From Cutaneotrichosporon cavernicola (lineage: Eukaryota > Basidiomycota > Tremellomycetes > Trichosporonales > Trichosporonaceae): DNA of 64,000 nucleotides. The notes below the pieces were generated by a model, which saw only the letters and a list, made by a program, of their open reading frames with translations, searched no databases and was not told the origin of the DNA. Below are positions 11,178 through 22,744 of the stretch, in pieces. Each line of letters begins with the position of its first letter. Within the stretch, counting starts at the first letter, position 1. Where the stretch lies: the NCBI RefSeq assembly GCF_030864355.1, contig NC_083395.1, positions 1,550,001 through 1,614,000 on the forward strand. The letters run 5' to 3'. Position numbers and translations under genes: made by a program.

Positions 11178-12905
11178 ATGCTTTGTGCGTGGAATCATCC
11201 TCTCTCCGTGCACGCGCTGACACCTCTGCAGATCTCACCGCGGACAAGTTCCCAGTCTGTGAGTAACACACTTCTCCACATATCATCTCGTAGCTGTTGG
11301 CTGACCCCTTCAGTCGTCCCATTCGGCGTCATCGGGTACGTGCACACCCTCGGCTTCGTGGACACGTTATCGTCCGACGGCGACGGCTATGGCTTGACAG
11401 CCTTGTATTTGATGCTGACGCTGACAACATAGGTTTTACCGCTACCTGTGGTATTGCATCCGTTTGGTCGCCCGCTACGTGTACCGACCCATTCCACTGC
11501 CCGAGACGCCAACATGTACGCGCAAACACACACAGCTGCGCTCACACTGCAGACCGCGCCGACGAAGATGTCACCATCATTGTCCCCACTATCGACGCTG
11601 GAGAAGAGTTCCGTGGTACGTGCCTACTCGCCGAGGCGGTGCAGTAGCGTCGGCCTGCGCCCTCAATCAATCTGGAGGCTGACATCTATCAGAGGCCGCG
11701 CTCTCATGGCTCGTCGGCAACCCCAAGGAGGTCATCATCGTCACGGAGGAGAAGATGCTGGGCCCCCTCCAGGAACTCGCAAACTCGGTCGACCCTAGCC
11801 GCATTAGTGTCCTGACGGTACCGTTTGCCAACAAGCGCCTGCAGATGTCCCACGGCATTCGTAACACGACCACGGACATTATCGTTTTCGCTGATGACGA
11901 CGCGATCTGGCCTCCTGAGCTCCTTCCGTACGTCCTCGCATGCTTTGAGGACCAGCAGGTCGGTGGCGTCGGTACCTCGCAGCGCGTCAAGTCGGTCGGC
12001 AACAAAATGACTCTCTGGGAGGTTCTCGCTGGGTTCCGTCTCACGATCCGCAACATTGAGATTGCTTCGGCCACTCACATTGATGGCGGCATTCCGTGTC
12101 TCTCAGGCCGCACCGCCGCATACCGCACCGTTATTCTCAAGGACCCCGACTTCCTCCACGGTTTCACCAACGACCTCTGGCTCGGCAAGTACCACCTCAA
12201 CTCGGGCGACGACAAGTTCCTCACTCGCTGGATGGTCTCGCACGGCTGGAACACGTATGTTCAGGTTTGCAAGGAGGCCGAGCTGCTCTCGACGATGAAG
12301 CCCAACTGGCGCTTCCTCAAGCAGGTCCTGCGATGGACTCGCAACACCTGGCGCTCCGATTTCCGTTCTATCTTTACCGAGCGCTATGTCTGGACCAAGC
12401 ACCCATACGTCGCCTACACGATGATTGACAAGTTTATCAACCCGCTCACCCTGCTTGTCGGCCCTGTGCTCGTCAGCTACCTGCTATACAAGTCTACAAA
12501 ACCCGTTGATGAGGGCGGCTACCATCTGCCGGCTTGGGACATTGCGGTCTCGTACATTGTCTGGCTCTTCTGCACACGTACCTTAAAGGTTCTTCCCCAC
12601 CTCTGGGACCGCCCCAAGGACATCATCTATGTCCCAGCATTCATTCTGTTCGGATACTATTTGTGAGCCTCTACAAGTTTCCCTAAGCTGACTCCAGCGC
12701 CGTCATGAAGATTTACGCTCTTTTTACTCTCCACAAGACCGGGTGGGGCACTCGTTCGGGTATCGGAGACCCGGCCACCGCCACGACGGCAGCCATGAAC
12801 AACGAGAAGCCCAGCCATTTGGTCGAGACTGAACCTGAATCATCGCAGTCTCGGCCATACGACGTTGAGATGGCACAGAACGTCAACAACCCGTACCGGG
12901 CTTAG
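11178..12905 (+). CDS. CPS1: Cps1-like family 2 glycosyltransferase (polysaccharide synthase)
   Basis: Membrane glycosyltransferase related to cryptococcal Cps1 and other hyaluronan-synthase-like fungal enzymes that extrude a surface polysaccharide. Spliced protein of about 460 residues from a Kozak-like cgccaccATG: MLYLTADKFPVFVPFGVIGF, then a first membrane segment (FYRYLWYCIRLVARYVY), DVTIIVPTIDAGEE at the start of the GT2 fold, the nucleotide-sugar DDD in FADDDAIW, acceptor region HIDGGIPCLSGRTAAYR, GDDKFLTRW and the processive-enzyme-type RWTRNTWRSD. C-terminal membrane helices include FINPLTLLVGPVLVSYLLY and the DIAVSYIVWLF region. A hydrophilic tail ends NVNNPYRA. Introns: after ATGCTTT, after CCAGTCT, after GTCATCGG, after CCAACAT, near 11615 and at 12666-12699. 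The five-exon N-terminus is inferred from splice phase, which fits perfectly. Confidence 0.88.
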
Positions 12906-13089
12906 GAAGGCCTCTAGACATCCCCTCACTTGCAGGCCTTAGACATTGACTTGCATCATAGACTACACTAGCGTCTCGGACGCCTCCATAGCTTCTTATT
13001 GAACACATGATGGACCTTTACGCCATGCACTTCTGCACCTGTATCTCGTCCGGATAAATTGCGCTGCGCTGTGAATTTTCTAGTATGCT

Positions 13090-13684
13090 CTATCTCGAGC
13101 TCTGTTGAGGCCCGGGCCATGCCGCCACCATATCCATGACACCGCCGAAGCGCGCGCGCTCTTCGTCGGTGACGCCCTCCCCAATACGCTTGAGAGCAAG
13201 GCCAACAACGACAGCGCGGCGCGGCGCATGCACTAGTTGGAGGGCCCACCACACGAGCGTAGCGATCTGTGACACGTAGAGATCGTGCAGTGCCGCGTCC
13301 GGCGGGCTTCCGAGGAGGGGCGTGAGTGCGATACTAGCTGGAGGGGGTGGAAGGGCCGCGAGCTTTGCGTCGCCGGGTGCGCTTGCCGGCGGTGCCAGGA
13401 GCTGGTGCACTGGGGGCAGGGACGCTTGTGTCTGCTGTCAGCTGCGCACAATGTGATTAACGGAAGGCGGATGTGACAATCCTGCGACTCACGAGACATC
13501 CAACCTTACCGCTCTGCGTCACAACGACGAAAATGCGGTCGTCAAAGGTCTGGAGGACGAGTTCAGTTGGCAGGCCGCCGATCTCACGGCGCAGTTGGAA
13601 CGTCTGAATCGGGGTTGGTGGCGCTGCGGACAGTGGCGCGAGCGCGGGCGCGGGCGCCTCGAACGACTCTTCGAGAAGGGACAT
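13090..13684 (-). CDS. Proteasome assembly chaperone 3 (PAC3/Poc3-like)
   Basis: PSMG3 homologue, a small chaperone that with PAC4 guides alpha-ring assembly of the 20S proteasome. Two exons, about 180 residues. The N-terminus after a Pro/Ala-rich start shows FQLRREIGGLPTELVLQTF, then DRIFVVVTQSGKVGCL, the best family match. The second exon has a variable Pro/Ala segment, then DLYVSQIATLVWWALQL and RAVVVGLALKRI, matching the C-terminal strand and helix of the fold. The intron at about 13436-13493 has CTGACAG. It starts only 121 bp from TEL2, in the opposite direction. Confidence 0.8.
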
Positions 13685-13805
13685 GGTGTGTTGTCAACCT
13701 CCTCTTAATTGAATGTGCGTCGTTCACCTCCACACAACTCGTAATGCTCATGTAGGCGGAATTAGAACTCTCCTGAATCCTCACGTGCCGTCACCTCCAC
13801 TTTCG
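13685..13805. promoter_or_regulatory. Short bidirectional promoter PAC3 / TEL2
   Basis: The two start codons are 121 bp apart and face away from each other, so both promoters must share this interval. It contains CTCCACACAACTCG and TCACGTGCCG (a CACGTG E-box at about 13783). No TATA box is evident. Inference from gene layout. Confidence 0.6.
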
Positions 13806-16800
13806 ATGACCTTCCTCCACCACCACATCACCATGACCGACGCCGAGGCCGACGCACTGCGCGATCTACGCGACGCCCTGCGCGCCGGCATCCCCGACGT
13901 CGACGACTTTGTCTTCCGCCTGTCGTCGACGCTCAGCGAGCTCGGCCTCTCCCCAAGCGTCGTGGTGAGCTCAAAACCGGATACCAGGCTGCGCTACCTC
14001 CCAAGCGTACAGACGGCACTACTCTCCGTCCTTCCCACCTTCCTCCCCGCCCTCGATTCTCACGGACGCGCACTACTGGACGCGTTCTTTGTTCCCCCTC
14101 CTTCACCAATCTCCAATGCCGTCGCGCTCACAACGTACATGACCTTATCGTCGTCCCTCGCTGCCTCACCGCCCACACCTCTTGCCCTGGAGAGCCGGGG
14201 ATTTGTGCTCGAAACACTGACGAAACTCACTGCGACGTATGGCATCGACGCACTCTATTGGGCAGCCCGCGGCGAGCTTGCTTGGGACGACGCTGTGCGT
14301 GCAGCCACTTCTATCCCTGGCAAGGTCGCGAATGCTGTTGGGCGGTGGCGCGACGCCGGATGGACCGGGGACGTACCACCATCTCTAGTACCCAGGGCGT
14401 ACTTTGACGCTCTGGTCCGCCGTACCGAGGGACTTGCGTACGAACTCGCTCTTAGTGGCGGAGACGCTGCCCCACTTCGTCCGCTCTTGGAAAAGCTCGC
14501 CTTACTTGGCCTCCTCTCACCCCCACCGGAGCAAAGTCCATCGCCTTCATTCCTCCCCCCCTTGCTTCCCGGCGCACTCGCTCATCTCCACCCACCTCCT
14601 GGGGCACTCGACGCCTACCCCGCCACATTCTTCCCTTCCCTCCTCCTCCCCCTCACGTCCTCGACCGTCGCCGCGCTCGCCGACGCGCTCCTCGCCCACC
14701 TTCCCTACCGCCTCTCTCCACCCGCACTAGAACCCGACACCCCTGATCCCCGTGTGCGCCGCGCCGCTTCCGTCTTGGGGAGTTTCCTCGGCCCGGCTGA
14801 TGACGAGGCGCAGGCTCCGGTCGTGTACGCCCTCCTGCACGGAAAGTTGCGCTCTATTCTCAGCGACGAGGTGCAACATGCCCGCCGGCGAATGGTCGTT
14901 GCGTGGGCTGGCTCTGCGGGGTCAGATGGTGAGCTGGAATACTCGGCTGAAAGCTGACATCAGCGTCACGGGCGCTCGTGGACTCCACAATGGACGCATG
15001 GGCCGACCCGAAGGGGATCAAGTTTGGCCTGTTCGGAGCGCAGTTCAGTGAGCTTAACAGACACGATACCAAGCTGACTGAGACCTCACACACACATTAC
15101 TCCTGGCTATCTCACTGCTACAGCCACTCGACCCACATCTCGTTGCGCTGTCGAGACGCGCCAAGTTTATCCAGGCTGTCCAGGCGTACCTCTTCCACCC
15201 CGACGCCCAGATCCGACGGCTGGGAATGCTCGTCGCGGAGGTCGTCAGTGATAGGACGATCGTGGAGGATGACGGCGCTAGGCCAACTGCTGAGGAGGAT
15301 ATGGACGACTTGCGGGCAGGGCTCGAGGTTGACGACGAAACGGGCGAGCCGGCCCTCAAGGGGCCCCAGTCATCTCGAGGGGCGAAGAAGCTCCGGTTCA
15401 CCGGCATCTGGGAAGGTACCGGGCAAGGACAAGAGGAGTGTGCATGGCTCCGTCGCTGTGTTGGTGTGCGCGACGGTGACGCACCAGTAGGCGACGACCC
15501 AGAGGCTTGGCTGCTGGGGTGGGGCGCTGAGCCAGCCGAGGTCCCAGCACCGCATCCACCGAATGAACCGCTATCGCCGAAGGCGAAGCGCGGACGCTCC
15601 TCCATCCCAAAGACGGGACCAAAGGTCAAGCCCAAGATCGTCATGCTCGACGATGACCAGGCCGCCGACCCGCTCGAGGGATACGCTTCGCCTGCTTCCT
15701 CTTCCCGCTCGCCATCCCCCACGCCCTCCTTCCTCGAGGAGGTTGCAGCCGACCCCAGCCTTGCGATTGACGCAACGAAGAAGCGCAAACTCAAGCGACC
15801 CGTGTATGTGCGGCAGCTGACCGAACTGCTGCGCGAAAAGGACAAGCCCGAGTCGATCGAACTCGCGCTCCAATGGGGTGAGGGGCTCGTCCGCGCCAAG
15901 CGTGGGTTTGGCACCGAGGTCGTGGACAACGCGGTGGCTGTCACGGCTTCAGCTTTGGCCCTTTCAAACCCGTTCAACCTGGACGACTTTGAACCGAGAC
16001 GCCAGGGCCTCGTGACGGCCCTCGTGGCGTGCTCGCCGCACAATGTGCCTCCGTGAGTCACGTTATGCTAATAGACAACTCACACCAGCTTCCTCGCCGA
16101 ACAGTACTTCTCTGCAAGCTACTCGCTCCTCCAGAAGTCGGTTATGCTGACTGCGCTAGCGATGGGCGCACGCGAGCTTGCGGGCCTTCCAGTGCCAGAC
16201 ACTCCACGAACGCGCGCCATCGACTTCGCCTCCAAGACCCTCCCTCCCGCCCTGCACGACAAATACATCACGACAGCGGACTATACGTACGCTGGCCAGC
16301 TTGAGGACGCTGTCAGCGGCATGCGTAACCTGCTACTGTCGAAGAGCGCGAAGAAGGGCGAGGAGACGGTACCTGAGCTGGCGCGCGAAAAGCGCCTCCG
16401 CGTCGCGTCCAAGCGACAGAAGTTGGCCGGTGGGAGCGTGGTCGCCGCTCGTGGCGAACCACTACAGGAACATACCGGCGACGCTGCCCCGCCGGTGGTG
16501 TCCTACAGCACCGTCGCGGCCGAATACTTCGTCCTGCCCCTGATAAATCGCTTCTGGGACTATTTCCAGGACGCGAGCGTGCGCGAGACCCGCGCTATCT
16601 CTACAGGCGGCCGCTTCCGCGGTGCGGGTACAGGCATGGTCCTCTCCCCGCTCAGCCTAGAGAAATATCTCGCAACCATCGCTCTGCTGGTACATGCAGC
16701 TCGGTACGCTCCAGCATTCCTTGCCGTCCTGGCCCCTAGTGCAGTCGAGCTTGCCGTGACCATCGGCGCGCGGCAACCTGCAGCCCCTCAGAACCAAATC

Positions 16801-17100
16801 ATGATGTCTGACAGCGGTGAGCAGGCTCCAGAGGCTCAAGTAGTTGGTGCTGCGCTAGAGTTGGCTCTCGCGGCCCTAGACACGGCAGTTGAACTCGACG
16901 GCGGGCGTACAATGGCATTTGACCATCCCGAGCTCGTCCTCGCCACCGGCGAATGGGCAAGCGCCGTATTCGAGGCCCACAGCGACAGCGTCGCGGGTAT
17001 GGGAAGCAGGGATGCCCGCCTGCGCGCAGCAGCGGCAGGCGTTGTGGTCAAGGTTTCCGAGGTCGGGGAGAAGTGGGGCGGCGGAGCTATGGGGAGGTGA
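13806..17100 (+). CDS. TEL2: Telomere length regulation protein Tel2 (TELO2)
   Basis: Tel2 is the HEAT-repeat co-chaperone (TTT complex) that stabilises PIKK kinases such as TOR, ATM/Tel1 and ATR/Mec1. Four exons, about 1,060 residues. N-terminal half is helical repeat; around the second exon junction THTLLLAISLLQPLDPHLVAL and FHPDAQIRRLGMLVAEVVSD match the conserved central part. The signature domain follows an acidic/proline linker: RPVYVRQLTELLREKD, ELALQWGEGLVRAK, VTALVACSPHNVPPFLAEQYF and YSLLQKSVMLTALAMGARELAG. A lysine/arginine patch and C-terminal helices finish the protein at TGA 17098-17100. Introns at about 14928, 15049 and 16054. Start 13806 (MTFLHHHITM) or the next ATG at 13833 (MTDAEADALR) are both possible. 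Confidence 0.88.
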
Positions 17101-17166
17101 GGGTGATCAGGGCTGGGAGATTGGGAGATGAATAATCCTTGCATACTGGCTGCTTGAAGCTGCTCG

Positions 17167-17190
17167 ATTCAATTCATTGAATTGCAGCTG
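17167..17190. promoter_or_regulatory. Composite palindromic element, copy 1
   Basis: Inverted half-sites ATTCAAT and ATTGAAT two bases apart, followed two bases later by CAGCTG. The same arrangement with identical spacing recurs at 54912-54935. Looks like a dimeric DNA-binding site joined to an E-box; function unknown. Confidence 0.45.
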
Positions 17191-17890
17191 TCTGTGTGAA
17201 GGCTGGGCGATCCCCGATTCCCACTCGGATTACGCATGTCCGATCGGAGTTGGTTATTTCCGTCTCCGACTGACGTCCACAACCCGCCGTGGGCCGCCAT
17301 CTGCCGCTGGCAAGTGCTTAGCCGAGCGGCCTGGGGTCGCAGCACGAGACGGTAGGCATAGTGCGGTCCGAAGCTTGGATGCGGTACTTTCCGGCACCTT
17401 GCGGCCCGCACGGGCGGGTGGCTGTGACCCAAGGCCGATTTCGGCGAATCCCCCGCGAGACTGAATGTCCGATGGAACGTGTGCGTTGGTGAGTTCCGCG
17501 GGTGCTTGCCAGTTCAGCGCACATCGTCTGTTCAGCGCTCAGGTCGGCGGTATCACATGGCCCAGAGCGGCACTGCACGGCTCCATGTTGCTCGGACATG
17601 GCAGATCACGGCTTGAACAAGGTCAAGGGGGGGACAGAACACCTCGGCATGAGCAGGTACTCTGAGGCCCCGGCAGGCTCAACGTGGCGTGTCCGTCATG
17701 GCAGACCAGCAGCGCGCATGCCTAAATGTACTGAGGCAGTGAAAGAAGGCAGAAGATAGGCGGCTCAAGAGCCGCAGGAGGATTATCGGACTGGCATCAC
17801 ATGCGCCCTTCAAGCACCTCCAAATCCCCGCACCTCCTCGCACCCGATCATGTCGGGACACTCGGATGCCAAAAGGATGCGCTGAGCAGC

Positions 17891-17973
17891 TATCGCCACC
17901 AAGTCTCGATCTTGGGACCTCGAGGTGATCATACTCGTATGAGCCTCGCGCTCTTCCACTAAGCTATAGCGAT
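17891..17973 (-). tRNA. Initiator tRNA-Met (CAT), with 11-nt intron
   Basis: On the minus strand the acceptor stem ATCGCTA pairs with TGGCGAT, D-arm is TAGCTTAGTGGAAGAGC, anticodon stem CGAGG pairs with CCTCG, and T-arm is CCAAG-ATCGAGA-CTTGG, discriminator A. The anticodon loop reads CT-CAT-A, then an 11-nt intron (CGAGTATGATC), then A. The A1:T72 first pair, the short D-loop AGTGGAAG and A54/A60 in the T-loop are initiator features, so I call iMet rather than elongator. The mature RNA would be 72 nt before CCA. Confidence 0.88.
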
Positions 17974-18452
17974 GTGATGCTGCTGACGACTGTCTGTGAC
18001 CTCCGCCTAATAGGAGTTCGTGTTGGGGTTGACAACCCGGATTCAGGAGTTCTGCATGCTCCTCCTACTCCTTGGAATCCATGTCGCTCTAATGAACGAG
18101 GCGAACCGCTACCCATGATATCCAGAAGTCGATCATGTCGACAGCATGAACCACCACTATCCCTTTCTTGCAGATCACTGACGATCGAAGCAGAGGCGCG
18201 AGGTCGGCGGTTGCCGCCCAGACACTGCCCCTTCTTGTGATAACACGTTGATGTGGATAGTATCTTTATGTGTATCTTGAGTCCCTCCTTGAGAGAGGAG
18301 TGTCCATCGCTGAGAGGATGTGGTGAGAGAGGCCTTGGTTGGGTGGCAATTCGACGCTGAAGATTGGATTGCGGACTGTGACACATCTCCGTTTTCTCAA
18401 TGAAAGTCGGATCGCCGCCACTCGGAAGTGACAACACCATCCATTCATCAAC

Positions 18453-21400
18453 ATGAGGCAGCTCCGAGCAGCGACACGCGCGTTGCAAGCGCCGCGGAGG
18501 GCGCTGCCCATGCGCCCGGTCGTGAGCCTATTGGCGGCACGGACACCTCTTTCTCTTCGCACCCGAGTGACTCCACCACCTTCTCTCGTCTCCGTACGCG
18601 GCTTCGCGTCGACCGCCCGCGTACTGGCCGGCACGGATGGCAAGTCGCGCAAAATCGACATGGACCAGTTTCCGCCTGAGCGCATTCGAAACCTGAGTAT
18701 CATCGCGCACATCGACCACGGGAAGAGTACGCTCGCGGACCGGTTGCTGCAGATGACGAATACGCTGCCTCCAGAGGCGGACGCGCAGTTCCTCGACAAG
18801 CTCAAGGTCGAGCGCGAGCGCGGGATCACGGTCAAGGCCCAGACTGTATCGATTATACACACGCACACGGACGGGAACAATTACCTCATCAATCTTATTG
18901 ATACACCGGGACACGTAGACTTTAGCTACGAGGTGTCGCGGTCGCTAGGGGCGTGCGAGGGCGGTTTGTTGCTCGTCGACTGTACTCGTGAGCTTTGGAA
19001 GTAATGCAGCTTACACCAGAGGGAATCCAGGCGCAGACACTGAGTGTGTTTCACCACGCTGTCGAGGCCAACCTCAAGCTACTGCCTGTCATCAACAAAG
19101 TTGACTTGGGCCATGCTTCGCCGCAGGAGACGAGCGAGCAGATTGCGCAAACGTTCGGACTGCCCATCGAAGACTGTATGCGGATCAGCGCCAAGAGTGG
19201 GCTCGGCGTCGACACTGTGCTCCGTCAGATTGTTGACGCATTGCCGGCTCCGAAGTGGGAGGGAGACGACAAGCTCCGCGCGCTCGTGTTCGACACGTTC
19301 TACGACCGATTCCGCGGGGTTGTGTCCCTCGTCCGCATCAAGTCGGGCCAGGTCAAGAAGGGCGACAAAGTCAGGTTCCTCCAAGCCGGGAAGAAGTACG
19401 ACGTCCTCGAGGTCGGGATACAGAATCCAGAGGAGGTGCCGGTTGGCGCGCTCAAGGAGGGACAGGTCGGGTACCTCGTCGTCAACATGAAGAACTCTGA
19501 AGAGGGTGAGCTGCGGAGGATGCTGAGAGCTGACAGCAGCGCATATCGGAGACACTGTGTGCCTCGCCAACGAGCCGACTGAGCCTCTTCCAGGCTTCCA
19601 GCCCATGAAGGCGATGGTGAGCTTTGTGTGGTCTGGTTGTAAGCTGACATCAGGTGTACGCTGGCGTGTTCCCGATGGACAATGGCGAGTTCCCGCAGCT
19701 CGAGGAGTCAATTGAGCGACTTACGCTGAACGACCGAAGTGGTGAGCTCTTACGATCCCGTCAAGCTCACACCAGTCTCTGTCGAGCGCGAGTCATCTGC
19801 CGCCCTTGGACAAGGCTTCCGTCTCGGTTTCCTCGGTACGCTGCACATGGATGTCTTGTGAGTTACTCTCTCACTCACCTATTCCTCCCCTACCCCGCTG
19901 ACGACAGCCGCCAGCGCCTCGAGGACGAGTACTCGTCCAACGTCATCATCACTGCCCCGACCGTACCGTACAAGGTTGTCTACCAGCGCGGCAAGCAGCG
20001 GGTCGAGGAGTTTATATCCAACCCCACCGACTTCCCCGACACGTCGGACACACGGTTGCGGGTGTCGCACGTCGAGGAGCCCATGGTCAACGCCACCATC
20101 TTCGTCCCAACTGGTGAGCGAGGTCTTTCACATGTTAGCTGACTGCAGAATACGTCGGTGCGATGATGGAGCTGTGCGCAAAGTACCGTGGCATCCAGGA
20201 GGAGTACAAGTTCCTTGACAACACGGATCGCGCGATCCTCAAGTACCGCCTGCCGCTCGCAGAGATTGTCACCGACTTCTTCTCCGAGCTTAAGAGTGCC
20301 AGCTCGGGCTTCGCCTCGTTCGACTACGAGGAGGGCGGATACGAGCGGTCCAACCTCGTCAAGCTCAACATGCTGCTGAACCAGAAGCCAGTCGACGCCC
20401 TCTCCCTCATCGTGCACAAGGACGCCGCGCAGTTCATTGGTCGGCAGTGGGTCAAGAAGCTCAGTGAGTAGCTTTGAAGATAGGACACCGAAGCTAACAG
20501 GCAGAGGACGTACTCCCTCGCCAGCTGTTCGAGCTCGCGATCCAGGCGTCGGTGGGAAACAAGGTCGTCGCGCGTGAGTCACTCTCGGCCATGCGCAAGG
20601 ACGTCACCGCCGGCCTGTACGGTGGTCACTACGAGCGGAAGATGAAGCACCTCAACAAGCAGAAGGAGGGTAAGAAGCGTCTCAAGCGCCTGGCAGGCAA
20701 CATCGACATCCCCCAGACGGCGTTCTTTGACGTGCTGTCCTCGCGTCCGCGGACCTTCTCGACCAGCGCACGCCAGAGTCTCAGCTTTCTAGAGCACCTC
20801 CCTGAGGTGCCGCTACCACCTCCGGAGCTGGCGCTCGGTTTCGAGAAGACTACCCCCATTGGACGCCACGACCTCTCGCCTGAGCAGCGCTCGGCGCTCC
20901 TCTCCACCATTATGAGCCAAACGTCTGGCCAACTGGACATTACGTCCGAAGCCCTCTTCACCAACTTTACTCGCCTGTACCTCGCGTCGACCACCAACGC
21001 CTTCACGCCCAGCGAGCTCCGTACGATTGCGCACACGATGCACGCAATCGACCGCCGCTTCAAGGTCAACATGCGGTCGGCCAACGAGCGCTTCGAAACC
21101 GTCATCAATGCCCTCCGCGAGACGGGGGGGAAACAGACAGGCTCGATGCGCGGCCTCGAGTTGGCTATTGTGGTCTCGGGTAGCCGCACGCAGCGGCACG
21201 TGTCTCAGAGCGCCCTCCGCAGAACGGAGAGCGTGTTCATGGCGCTCAACCCCACGCCACCCAAGTCCAACATTACCGGGTACCGCATGTGCTTCAACCA
21301 CATGTTGCACATGTGTGCGCTGGCTCGCTCGCCAGGGCGTCTCAACGCTTGGTGGGGCAAGATGATCTCTGAGGGTATCGCGCCGGACTCGTGGTCCTAC

Positions 21401-22237
21401 CTCAGCCGCATCCTGGTTTACGGGGGGATGTCGAACGTCGACGGTGCCATGTCCGAACTGGCGTTTGCGCTGCCCAAGGTCGAGGGCAAAGACGCGCTCG
21501 TGCTCATCAACGCTGCGCTGTGGATGGCCATCCGCGGCGACCGGTGGGACGTTGCCAGCGCACTGCACGCCGCCCTGTCCGCCCGTTCTCCAGACGATGT
21601 GGCGCGCGCGCTCGGCGACGGGGGCCTCCCTGAATCCCTAGCAGAGCCCCTGACCCCACTGGCGCCAGACCGCGTGACCTCCGCCATCCTAGTTGAGGCG
21701 CACACCTTCCGCGGCGACCTGTTAGCGGCGCTCAACGTCCTCCGAGGAATGTTTGCCGACGGGCACGCCCCAGGCGTAGCAGAGTACATGGCGATGTTCC
21801 ACGGCTTTGCGCGCCACGGCGTCATCGGGCAGGGAACAGCTGGCCACGCAGCAGCCGCCTTGCCATTCTGGCACGACAACCACGCCACGACCGGCCTTGA
21901 CAACCCATGGGGCGACGAGGACCATGGTCAATTCGGCTCCAACTACCGGCCCGCAAACTTGTGGACACAAACCGCTCTCGAGGACCTGTTCACCTCTTTC
22001 CTCGCCCTACCTCCGCCGCGCAAGACTAAAAAAGCACTCCCCCGCGCCCCAAGTGCCAACGCCGTCTACCGCACCCTCCTGGCTTTCGGGCGGGTCACTA
22101 ACGCTGACACCCATGCTGTGCGGGCAGCTCTTGGCGCCATGCAGTCCAAGTTTGGGCCGGGGAACGAGGAGGGGTGGGTTGGGTGGCATGAGGATAAGCG
22201 GCATAAGAAGATCCGCGCCGTGTTGGACATGGAGTAG
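18453..22237 (+). CDS. GUF1: GUF1 (mitochondrial EF4/LepA) fused to a PPR-like protein
   Basis: The first part is Guf1, the mitochondrial GTPase related to bacterial LepA that acts on translating ribosomes. N-terminal presequence is Arg-rich ([20 protein letters not shown], later [13 protein letters not shown]). GTPase motifs: [16 protein letters not shown] (G1), [10 protein letters not shown] (G2), [10 protein letters not shown] (G3), NKVDL (G4), SAKSG (G5). LepA-specific end: [27 protein letters not shown] and [12 protein letters not shown] then [11 protein letters not shown]. Normally the protein stops there; here the frame continues through [19 protein letters not shown] into about 490 more residues of helical repeats, with PPR-like stretches [20 protein letters not shown] and [20 protein letters not shown]. 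Total about 1,160 residues; seven short introns lie in the GUF1 half and none in the second half. No stop, start or clear intron separates the parts. Confidence 0.87.
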
Positions 22238-22744
22238 ATGGAGATTGCATCGATACCCTGCATACTATATTGGCATGTCACTGCTCTGGACCGATCTGAG
22301 CCAGGTTGATTGCATGGTTTGAGGTGACGTGGGGTTAGGGGGTTGCCACATTACCGTACATCACCATACGGTACAACCCCACCATGCCGTCAGCTCTTTG
22401 CTCAGTCTGCGAGTGGTCCTAGAACATGGGTTTATGTGGGTTTATGCAGCGCGTTTGCGAGAAAGGACATTTTGTCGGTCCGACCAGCCTCATCTCTCGA
22501 TATTATCGCTGGCTGGAGAGGAATCCGGCTCGAATTGCGCCACTGACATCAGGTCTAGAGTCGATATGCCACTTGAATCAATACACGTCCCAAGCTCTGC
22601 TCACGATTGTTCTGATGCCTTTAGGCAGCTCTTGGGCTTCAGGGCTCGTCTTCACGCAGACGAAGCACAACACCGTCACAGCCACAGTGATCACATGCTC
22701 CCATCTCGTTCACTAGGCCACTAGCACAGCACTATAACTCTACA
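22238..22744. other. Convergent intergenic region
   Basis: About 500 bp between the stop codons of GUF1-PPR and the eIF2B-beta gene. I see nothing coding in it; it should hold both 3' UTRs. Confidence 0.5.

Larger units (their letters stand above)
17101..18452. other. Intergenic region TEL2-GUF1 holding a tRNA gene
   Basis: No protein-coding gene is evident. It contains the composite palindrome at 17167-17190 and the initiator tRNA gene at 17891-17973 (listed separately), and presumably the GUF1 promoter at the right end. Confidence 0.6.

Noticed and set aside
10635..11432. 265-codon Ser/Pro/Leu-rich ORF on the plus strand
   Set aside because: Composition comes from the CT-rich leader, and the frame runs across the first exons and introns of the Cps1-like gene, which are supported by splice phase and homology.
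17310..17390. Second tRNA candidate (TAGCCGAGCGGCC with GGTCCGAAGC)
   Set aside because: Boxes resemble A and B boxes but acceptor and T-stem do not pair.
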